Source: Actinomycetes bacterium
GTDB lineage: Bacteria > Actinomycetota > Actinomycetes > Mycobacteriales > Micromonosporaceae
Direction of reading: 5' to 3'
DNA: 33,319 nucleotides
Assembly: GCA_023402505.1 (NCBI GenBank)
Contig: JAEYGD010000273.1
Location: 1-33,319, forward strand
Part shown: piece by piece, positions 22,282 to 31,000 of the stretch
Position numbering within the stretch: the stretch's first letter is position 1
Layout: the number at the start of each line of letters is the position of its first letter
Position numbers and translations under genes: made by a program
The notes under the pieces: model-generated
What the model saw: the letters and a program-made list of their open reading frames with translations, nothing else
What the model was told of the DNA's origin: nothing
Database searches by the model: none

Positions 22282-23178
22282 CTACCCCCAGTCGCCGCGT
22301 CGAGCCTCGGTCGCGCGTCGCAGGATCGCGTCCTCGCGCGCCGACAGCGACGCGACCACGGCGTCGGCGAACCGCAGCAGGGCCGGATCGGCGGCCTGCT
22401 CCACCACCGCCCGTAGCGCGCCGGCCCGGACCTCCGAAGGCGGGTGGGTCGCAGCGAACAGGCCCTCGGGAAGCTCGAACAGCGCGGCGCGGACCCGGGC
22501 CACCAGGTGGTCCACGGCCAGGAAGAGGAACGGCCCGACCACGGCGAAGCCGTGCAGGAGCGGCTCCACCTCCTCCAGCACCCGCAGGACCAGCAGCATG
22601 GCGATCTCGTCGGCCTCGAACTCGCGGGCCGGGTCGACCTGGCCCGGCGGCCCGTGCAGGTGCCCGGCCAGCAGGTGACCGAACTCGTGACCCACCACGA
22701 ACCGCTCCGCCGAGTACCACATCGCCTCGGCCAGCAGCAGGTGCTCCTCGGAGTAGGCCGGCAGACCCGAGGGCGCGGACGGCGCCTGGTGGACGTAGTC
22801 GAGAACCGCCTCCGCGAGCCAGGCGTCCGCCTCGCCGCGTAGCCGCCTCTCGTCCGCCGTCGGCTCCCGGGCGACGATCCGGTTACGGGCGTCCCGCCGC
22901 GCCGGCAGCACGCCCGCCGCCAGCGTGAGAGCGACCCGCAGCAGCAGCGTGTTGAGCCCGGTGTTGAGCAGGATCAGCGTCCCACCCGGCACGGCGCGCG
23001 CCTTGGCGTTGTACGCCTGGTGCGGGACCTCTCCGACCAGCGTCGGACCGGGATCCGGCAGGCCGCTGCGTGCGATGATCCGGCGGACGTCCTCGTTCAG
23101 CACGGCGTACGGGTTCTCCCCGTCCGGGTCCAGGCCGGTCTCGCGTCGCAGCGCCTGGTAGGCCGCCCGGAGACTCAT
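22282..23178 (-). CDS. HExxH zinc metallopeptidase-like protein
   Basis: This 298-aa product has a classic zinc motif HEFGH (164-168, in VVGHEFGHLLAGH) and a likely third ligand in REFEADEIA (Glu188 or Glu191), the arrangement of gluzincin-type M48-like peptidases with an ExxxD helix. The hydrophobic stretches (about 67-90 and 210-223) could be buried helices or membrane contacts. No signal peptide is visible. ATG 23178 overlaps the stop of the upstream gene as ATGA. It is the last gene of three coupled genes behind the toxin/immunity pair. The substrate is unknown; processing of the toxin or a partner is an untested idea. It does not match a named family that I recognise. Confidence 0.8.
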   Translation of the reverse strand: MSLRAAYQALRRETGLDPDGENPYAVLNEDVRRIIARSGLPDPGPTLVGEVPHQAYNAKARAVPGGTLILLNTGLNTLLLRVALTLAAGVLPARRDARNRIVAREPTADERRLRGEADAWLAEAVLDYVHQAPSAPSGLPAYSEEHLLLAEAMWYSAERFVVGHEFGHLLAGHLHGPPGQVDPAREFEADEIAMLLVLRVLEEVEPLLHGFAVVGPFLFLAVDHLVARVRAALFELPEGLFAATHPPSEVRAGALRAVVEQAADPALLRFADAVVASLSAREDAILRRATEARRGDWG

Positions 23179-24104
23179 CCGTCGAGGGCCGCGCGCGCAC
23201 CGGCGGCGATGCCCGGCTCGGTCGACGCGGTGGCGATCGCGAAGAACCGCCGGGCCTTGCGCCGGCGACCCCGGGCCGTCCACGCCCGGCCGAGGTGGAA
23301 GGCGGCGACCAGCCGGGCCTCCTCGGGGCCCTTCGCGTACGCGTACTCCCAGAGCCGGACGGCCGGGTCCCAGTCGCCGGTCCGCTCGTGGACGAGCACG
23401 CCGAGATAGATCGCCGCCCGGCCGGCGATCGGCGTGTCACCGCAGTCCAGCGCGGCCTGGAGGGCGGACTCGGCGGCACGGGTGTCCGCCCCGTCGTCCA
23501 ACGCCCCGCCGAGCAGGTAGAACCCGGACGCCCGTACCTCCGGATCAACGTCCGCGGTGACCCTGCGGTACCAGGACGCGGCCGCCTCCCGCCGGCCCGC
23601 CAGCAGGTCGATGCCGCCGAGGATGATGGCGGCCTGGGACGCCTCGGGACTGTCCGTCGCGGCGCAGACCGTCAAGGCCCGGCGCGCGTCGTCGAGCCGG
23701 CCCTCCGTCCACGCCTGGCGTCCCACCGAGTAGCTGACCTCCGCCTGCACCAGGTCGGTGACCGCCTGACAGATCCGGCGTCGCCGCTCGGCGGCCGCTG
23801 CCGAGACCTGGCCGCGCAGCCGCTCTGCCGCCGCCGAGCCGCCTGGCGTCGTCTCCGCCGTCGTGGCGAAACGGGCGAAGCCCGGCAGCGGACCGCTGTC
23901 CCGGCCCCAGCCGTCCGCGTCCGCGAGCCGGTTCTCGACGTCCTGCCGGTCGAGCAACAACAGGAACGTTTGGCACCGGACCCCGCAGAGCGGGCACGCC
24001 AGGCCCCGGATGCCGCTCATGAACGCCTCGGCCTCGGCCCTGCCGTTCACCGGACGTACCTGCACGCAGTGGAAGCAGTCCAGGGACAGCGCCGAGTAGT
24101 TCAT
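23175..24104 (-). CDS. Cysteine-rich, helical-repeat (TPR/Sel1-like) protein
   Basis: This 309-aa product starts with a possible zinc-binding head: CFHC (Cys10, Cys13) and CPLCGVRC (Cys37, Cys40, Cys44). The rest (about 115-305) is a series of Ala-rich helical pairs typical of TPR or Sel1-like repeats, such as VGRQAWTEGRLDDARRAL, LAGRREAAASWYRRV, LGVLVHERTGDWDPAVRLWEYA and LGRAWTARGRRRKARRFF. It is probably a cytoplasmic scaffold that binds a partner protein. ATGA overlaps join it to the genes on both sides. No enzymatic motif is seen. The function is unknown; the coupling suggests a stoichiometric complex with the metallopeptidase and the small membrane protein. Confidence 0.78.
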   Translation of the reverse strand: MNYSALSLDCFHCVQVRPVNGRAEAEAFMSGIRGLACPLCGVRCQTFLLLLDRQDVENRLADADGWGRDSGPLPGFARFATTAETTPGGSAAAERLRGQVSAAAAERRRRICQAVTDLVQAEVSYSVGRQAWTEGRLDDARRALTVCAATDSPEASQAAIILGGIDLLAGRREAAASWYRRVTADVDPEVRASGFYLLGGALDDGADTRAAESALQAALDCGDTPIAGRAAIYLGVLVHERTGDWDPAVRLWEYAYAKGPEEARLVAAFHLGRAWTARGRRRKARRFFAIATASTEPGIAAGARAALDG

Positions 24105-24511
24105 CGTCCGTCGATCTGCCAGCGACCGGCCGCCTCGTTCCAGAAGACCTGGATCCGGCCCCGCTCCTCGCCGGGGGGCAGCATCCCCGGCAGGTCGGCG
24201 AGCCCGCGGATCGCCTCGTCGTCCATCTCCGGGCGCAGGTAGAGGGTGACGTCACCGCTCTTGACGACGATCACCGCCCGGCTGGTCGGGTCGGGTTCCC
24301 GGCCACCGCGGGCCGCGGCGAACCGGCGCCGCAGCAGCGCGCGGACGGCCTGATAGGAATCCTCGGCCGCCCTGGCCACCAGCCCCTGGACGAACGGCAC
24401 GACGGCCGCGGTGATGACCGCGGTGGTGATGACGGCGTCGAGCGCGTGCGGCTCGCCCGACCGCGAACCGGAACTGGCATCGATCGGCGGGTGTCGTTCC
24501 ACGACGCCCAT
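24101..24511 (-). CDS. Small membrane-anchored protein of unknown function
   Basis: This 136-aa product has a polar N-terminus, one hydrophobic helix (about 25-46, ALDAVITTAVITAAVVPFVQ), an amphipathic Arg-rich stretch (RALLRRRFAAARGG) and a C-terminal alpha/beta domain with VIVVKSGDVTLYLRPEM. The layout recalls the small membrane-linked adaptor components of actinobacterial conflict systems, but I cannot place it in a family. ATG 24511 lacks a clear ribosome site; GTG 24502 is an alternative. A possible -10 TAAGCT lies about 40 nt upstream. Its stop overlaps the next start as ATGA. It begins the three-gene block 79 bp after the immunity gene. Confidence 0.65.
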   Translation of the reverse strand: MGVVERHPPIDASSGSRSGEPHALDAVITTAVITAAVVPFVQGLVARAAEDSYQAVRALLRRRFAAARGGREPDPTSRAVIVVKSGDVTLYLRPEMDDEAIRGLADLPGMLPPGEERGRIQVFWNEAAGRWQIDGR

Positions 24512-24590
24512 TCTGCTGCACGGAGGCAACCAGGTCGAACAGCGGAAGCTTACGTCTCGCCGGGTTGCCGACGGGCCACCGCCGGCCGCG

Positions 24591-25052
24591 CTATCGCTTG
24601 AGCCGCATGTGTTCCAGGTGCGGGTTGGGGCGGCCGGCGTGATGGTCCCGCAGGCGCTCCTCGACGTGCTCGGCGTCCCAGACCGCCGCCCGCTCCAGCC
24701 CGACGCAGTCCTCCGGCCGCGCCGGCCGGACGTTCCCGAGATGGTCGATGATCCGGCACTTGGCCGGATTGAACATGTCCTGCATGAAGTACTCCGGAAT
24801 CGGCACCCCGGCGACGGCCAGCGGCACCGCGCCGACCCGCGGCCAGCGGCCGGCCTGGTAGGCCCGGTCGTGCACCGCCAGCACGAACAGCACCGGCTCG
24901 GCCACCACCTGCTCCGGATCCGCCGGCTGTTCGTGGACCCCGGCGTAGAACGCGAGGTACGGGTGGTCGGAGAGCATCCGGGCGTACGAGTGCCGGGGCG
25001 CGTCGAAGTCGACTCGCAGCACCGCTCCCGGCTCGAACCGCTGCTGGGGCAC
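24591..25052 (-). CDS. Imm26-family immunity protein
   Basis: This 153-aa cytoplasmic protein resembles the Imm26 family of polymorphic-toxin immunity proteins. It has an N-terminal strand start (RFEPGAVLRVDF), the SYARML...YLAFYAGV element, then PVLFVLAVHDRAYQAGRWPRVGAVPL and a later PEYFMQDMF segment. It follows the toxin gene by 15 bp on the same strand, as cognate immunity genes do, and should neutralise the C-terminal nuclease in the producing cell. GTG 25052 has GGGAGG about 4 nt ahead. No signal peptide is present, as expected for protection against a nuclease. Family placement is by pattern from memory; the neighbourhood strengthens it. Confidence 0.78.
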   Translation of the reverse strand: MPQQRFEPGAVLRVDFDAPRHSYARMLSDHPYLAFYAGVHEQPADPEQVVAEPVLFVLAVHDRAYQAGRWPRVGAVPLAVAGVPIPEYFMQDMFNPAKCRIIDHLGNVRPARPEDCVGLERAAVWDAEHVEERLRDHHAGRPNPHLEHMRLKR

Positions 25053-25067
25053 AGGTCCTCCCGAAGG

Positions 25068-28000
25068 TCAGAAGCCAGTGTAGGGGGCGATCTGGCCGAA
25101 AAGGGCGGACGCCGCCGCGTGATAGATCCGGCCACGCGGGTTGAGCGCCCCCACCCCGCGGATCGCGTTGCCGGACAGGCTGTTGCCCCGGCCGACGTCA
25201 CTCCACGAGCCACCCAACGCGTCGATCATCTGCTGCTCCCGACCGCGGATCGCCCGGTACGACGGGTCGCTGTGCCGGCTGCCGAACGGGCGGGTCGCGA
25301 CCGCGAACTCGTCCAGCACCGCCGGGCCGAACCCGAGCAGCGTCATGTGGTGGGCCCGGTCCCGGGCCGCCACGATCGCCGCGGGTGTGCCATAGCCCAT
25401 CGACCGGCCGACGTAGGTCTCGCCGGTCACCGGGTTGTACTTGGTGTAGGTGACGTACGTCAACGGCGCCCGGCGGCGGCGGGTCCGGGTCCGGGTGCGG
25501 GTGGTGGTGCGGGTGGTCGTGGTCGTGGTCGTCCGGCTGGAGGCGAAGATCCCGATCCCGAGCGCGATGATCGCCCCGCCGACGATGATCACGCCGCCGG
25601 CGACGTCGGCCGGGCCGGGAGCCGGCGAGTCCACCATGGCGGTGCCGCCGCCGACCACCGCGGCGCGGCCCATGAAGGCACCGGCCATCGCCCAACTGCT
25701 CTCCTGGACGACGACCGGCTCCTCGACCGTCTCCTCGTACTCCTCGGTGTACTCCTCGTACTCGCCGATCGCGAGAGTGTCGGTCTCGTTCTCCGGTTCC
25801 GGCGGCGCCGACGAGGCGAGCGGCGCCGTCTGCGGTGGCGGCGCCCCGCTGAACGGCGGGTGGGCCTCCTCGGGGTGGGCCGCCGCCCACGCCTCCCGGA
25901 GCCCCTGCTCGCTCCACGGCCCGAGCACCCCGCTGCGGAAGGACTCGAAGTCGGTGTAGTTGCGCGGGTCGTTGGGATCACCGGAGCTCACCACCGGCTC
26001 GCCGTCCAGCCCGGACTCGTCGGTCACCACCACCGGGTTGCTGCGGGCGTACTGGTAGGGATTTCCGCCGTCGCGGATCCCGCCCGGGTCCGGGCTCACC
26101 CACCGGGCCAGCCACGGCGCGTAGTAACGGGCCTGGCTGTAGTAGAGCCCGGTCTCCTCGTCGCGGCACTTGCCGGCGAACCGGTAGCGCTTCGGCGCCT
26201 CGACCTGGCTGCGGACCGCCTGGTACGCCGTCCCCCCGTACGGGTAGTAGTCCTCGTGCGAGATGACCTGGCCGGCCGGGTCCAACTCCAGCCGCGACGA
26301 CGACAGCTGGTCGCCGACCTGGAACCGGACCAGCGTGCCCGGCTGCCCGCCGACCGTGGTGCGCTCGACCAGCGCCACCCGACCCTGGTCGGCGGTGACG
26401 TGCACGGTCTCGCGCCGGGTGGTCACGGTCCCGTCGGGCGCCCGTTCCCGCAGCAACTCCAGCCCGCCCAGGTACAGCCGCTCGACCTTGACCGACGGCT
26501 CGCCGGACGGCCCGGCCCGCTCGGTCACCGACCGCATCCGCCGCCCGGTGGCGTCGTACGCGTAGTAGGTGCTCTCCGGGTCGCCGGTGCCGACCTGTTG
26601 CCGGGCGGTGACGGCCAGCCGGTCGTGCGGGTCCCAGCGCAGCAGCGCCAGCTCCGGCATCGCCGTGGGGTTGCCGTGCGGGTCGTACGCGAACCCGGTG
26701 CCGGTGAGCCGGTTGCCGGTCTCGGCCGGGTCCAGCAGGCTGGCGGCCTCGTACGGATAGTCACGGGTCCAGCCCGGGGTGGCCGGGTCCTCGGTGCGAT
26801 GGACGATCCGGGTCAGGTTGCCGACCGGGTCGTAGACGTAGCGCTCCCGGTAGCGGGCCATGGCGTCGCCGTCGTGGGGGTGCGGCAGCCGGCTGCGGAT
26901 CGCGTCGCCGGCGTCGGGCGGCACCGCGGCCCCCTGGCTGAGGTGTTCCCGGCCGGTGGCCTCGACCAGCCGGTAGCGGGAGTCGTAACGGTAGTCGAGG
27001 TCGGCGCTCACCAGCCGGTTGCGGAAGAACACCGACGGCTGGGCGGCGTCGGTGATCCGGACGATGTTGCCGACCGGGTCGTACGTGTAGCGCAGGTCCT
27101 GCAGGGTGGTGCCGGGACGGGCGGTGTGGGAGCGGACCAGCCGGAACGTCAGCGGGTCGTAGGACAGCGTGGTGGTGACGCCGTTGCCGTAGGCCACCAG
27201 CAGGCGCTGCCCCTTGGGGTTGTAGTCGACGCCGGTCACCACGGTGGTGGGCGTGGTCGCCCCCGGCTCCCGCACCGCCATCGACTCGAACAGGTTCGCC
27301 ACGTTGTATCCCGGTGTCACCACCGAGCCGTCCGGCGCGGTCAGCGTGGTGGGCCGGTTCAGCGCGTCGAACACCGTGGTCGTGGCGTGGACCTCGGAAC
27401 TCAGCGCGACCGGGCCGGACCAGTCCGGCGCCGTGCGGTGCGACTCGGGGAACCGCCGGCTCGCGGCGAGCACGTTGCCCTTGAAGTCGTAGCGCTCGTT
27501 CACCGCCACCCCGGCCCCGTCGAGCTGCCGGTGCACCTCGCCGCGCAGGTTGGCGGCGGTGTCGCCGGGCACCCCTTCGCCGTACTCGGTCCGTTCGAGG
27601 ACCACCTCGCCGGTCAGGCCCGGCCCCTGGACGCTGGAGCTGACCGGCCGGCGTGCCGCGTCGTAGCGGGTGGTGACGGTGCGCCCCTGGTCGTCCCAGG
27701 ACCGGATCGGGTTCTCCAGACAGTCCACCAGCAACCACCGGCGACCGGCGTCCATCGTCGACTGGACGATCCGGGTGCCGGTCAGGTCGTAGTCGCACCG
27801 GGCCAGGGTGCGGCCGAGGGCGTCGACGGCGGCCAGTTCCTCCCCGCCCAGGTCCAGCACCACCCGGGACGGGTGCAACTCGTCGACGGTGCCGTCCGGG
27901 TCCACCCGACGGTGGTGCGAGGCGGTGAGGAACGTCCGCCCGAGCGGGTCCAGGTAGGCCAGGTCGGGGGTGGCGGCGTGCTCGGCCGTGCGCTCGGCCG

Positions 28001-31000
28001 CGACCCGCTCGTCGGGTCCCCGGGCGCCACCGGCGCGGCTGCCGTGCCACGTCCGCCAGTCCGCCGGCAGGGCGGCCAGGAACCCGCCGGCCACCGCGCG
28101 CACGTCCGGGTCGGTCCGCGGGTCGAGCAGCACGGTGTCGTTGCGATCCCACTGCTCCTGCCGCCACGGGTCGAAGACGACCTTCTGGTAGCTGCCGTCC
28201 GGATGCAGCGTGGCCACCACCCGGTCCAGGGGGTCGTAGCCGATCACCGGGCTCACCCCCACGTCGGCGGCGAACTCGAACGCGTGGGTGGCGCTGAAGA
28301 ACGGCTCGTACTGTCGGACCGGCTTGCCCTTGTTGTTGTAGACGGTCCACCCGCTGCCCACCCAGCGGGCCGCCACCACCGGCCCGGGTTCGGTGACGGG
28401 TCCCGGCTCCACCAGGTTCTTCTTCTGGATCTGCCGGCCGAACCCGTCCACGTAGGTGAGGTCGTGCAACACCGTCCCGACGTCGCCGGGTGGCAGGTCG
28501 GCGGCGTGCGTCGGGCGCATCAGGGTGATCACCGCCGCCGGCTGCGGCTGGTCCGCCTCGCGGGTGCGGTGGTAACCGAAGGCGTCGACGATGGTGCGGG
28601 TGCCGGCCCGGCCGAGCAGCGGCGCCGGGTCGGCGGTCGGGTCGGCCAGGTAGCCGGCCAGGGCGGCGTCGTCCAGGTCGGGAGCGAACCCGGCCAGTTC
28701 GTCCCCGACCGGCTCCGTGGGTTTGCCCATGACCGCGGTGGCGGTGACCATTCCCAGCGTGTCGAAGGCCACCGCGGACCGGTTGCCGTTGGCGTCGGTG
28801 ACCCGCCACGGCTGGCCGACCCGGTAGTCGTTCTCCGACCGGGTCAGGTTGCCCACCGGGTCCAGGCTGCTCGCCACCAGCAGGTCGTACGGGTCGTACT
28901 CGACGAGCGTGGCGTGGCCGAACTGGTCGGTGAACCGGACCGGCCGGAAGAAGTGCGCCCGCGCCCGGGCCAGCTCGGCCGCGCCGTCGTCGGCCGGGTC
29001 GACCGAGTAGTTCACCAGGGTCGACGGCCGCCACCAACCGCCGTCCCCGGCGAGGTAGCCGCCCTCGTCCTCGAGTACCGCGCCCGGGTCGGGCAGCAGC
29101 GGCGTCCCGTCCCGGCGGTACCACCGCGCCAGCAGTTCGGTGGTGAACGCCAGCCGCAGCTCGCGGTGGGGCAGCGCCCGGCTCTCCAGCGTGCCCAGGG
29201 GGAGCGGCCCGGTCAGGTCGTCACGACGGAACACGGTCCGGTCCCGGTCCAGCAGCCGCCGGTACGGCTGCGCGTCGAGGACGCCGGTGCCGGCGGTGTC
29301 GTCGGGCGCCAGGTCGTGCGTACCGTCGGAGGCGACGTCCACGGCCGCGCGCAGCGCCGGCAGCCGGACCGGCGCGGTGCGACCGGGTGGGGCCGCCGGC
29401 ACCGCCTGCAACAGCTGGTACGACGACGATTCGCAGCGCAGCGGTAGCCGGAAGGCGTCCGGCGAGTCGACCGGGTTGGTGTAGCGGTTGACCGTCAGCA
29501 ACGCGTGGGAGCGCCCCTGCTCGGTCCGGGTGGCGGTGACCGCCCACGTCGGCAGGTCGTCTCCCGTGAGCGGCTGCCGGCGCGGGTAGGCGACCGTGAC
29601 GCCGCGCAGCACGTTGCCGAAACCGTCGGTGTCGAGCACGAGTTCGTGGGTGACCCGTGGGTCCTCGGTCCGCTCGTAGTGGTAGACGATCGACTCCCGG
29701 GGCAGCACCAGGCACACGGGGTGGCGGGCCGACCCCTTCGGCTGGAGCAGTTCGACGGTGAAGTTCTGCTCCTCCACCCGGTACGGCAGCGGCTCCCGCG
29801 GCGAGCCGTCCAACCCGTACACCTCCCGCCGCAGCAGCGAACCGTGCAGCGCCCGGCAGGCGTCGCGCAGCTCGTCGGCGCTGGGCCGGTGCGGGCTGGC
29901 CGAGCCGTCCGGATGGCGGATCACCTCCGGCCACACGGTGTCCGGCAGCAGCAACGCGGCGTGCTCGGCGTCGCCCAGCCCCGGCTCACGCCAGTACTCC
30001 TCGGCGTAGCGGCGGGACAGCCCGTCCGCCTCGTCCAGGTAGGCACCGGTGTGGTACCAGCTGCGGGTCAGGCTGGGCGCGGCGGCCAGCTCACCGGGAG
30101 CCCCGCCAATGGCGCCGACCTCCTCGGTGTCCCACTGCTCGACCATCCCGAAGCCCCGGAACTCCCGCTCCGACCCGTCGTAGAAGCCGTGGTGGTACGC
30201 GTACCGGGTGACGAACCGGTTGCGGCTGATCCGGTCGAGGCTCTCCACCTCGCGTACCACCTGCACCGGGAACGGCAGCCGGGTGTGCCAGGGCCGGCCG
30301 GCGGCCCGGTCGGCGAGCTGGAACTCGGTCGACGCGGCGTACGCCAGGTGGGTCTCCGCGCCGAGGTTGTTGACCGCGCCGACCAGCAGGTGGGGTTTCC
30401 GCCCGCCCATCAGGTCCAGGTAGCGCAGGGACCGCCGGGCGTCCTCGGCCCGGGGCGAGGACCAGACCAGGCAGGTGGTGCCGACCCCGAACAGGTCGAT
30501 GGCGGACAGGGTGGTGGTGCCGTCGGCGGGGACGGAGGCGGGCAGCTGATGGCCGTCGTCCCAGCCGTTGCCGCTGCGGTTCAGGTAGACCCGCACCCCG
30601 TCCGGCCTCGGGTAGATCAGGTCGGCCACGCCGGACCCGTCCACGTCGGCGAGCAGGACCGCCTCCGGCCGGAAGGTCTCGGCCCGGTCCAGCCAGGGCG
30701 CGTCGTCCATGGTCACCTTCGCGCCGAACCGGCCGTGGCCGAGGTTCGGCCAGTAGCAGATCTCGCCGTTGCGTACCCGGACCAGGTCGGGCAGGCCGTC
30801 GCCGGACAGGTCGGCCAGGTGCACCGCCTCGGCCGCGCCGGCCAGCACCAGCCGGGGTCCGCGATCCTCGTCCAGCGGCAGGCTGACCCGCTGTCCCGGG
30901 TCGAATCCGAGCCGGCTGCGGGACGGATACCAGGTCAGCGCGGCGTCCTCGGTGAGGAGCAGGTCGGCGTTCCCGTCCCCGTCCAGGTCCACCATCCGCA

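Noticed and set aside
25481..25542. GGT/CGT-type repeats as a possible microsatellite or CRISPR-like array
   Set aside because: They are in frame within the toxin gene and encode the Thr/Arg linker. Units are too short and there are no spacers.
24411..29447. A 1678-codon open frame on the + strand opposite the RHS toxin gene
   Set aside because: It is the antisense shadow of a very GC-rich gene. Its product is a Val/Gly/Arg/His-rich string without domains, and the opposite strand encodes clear SpvB/TcdB/RHS motifs.
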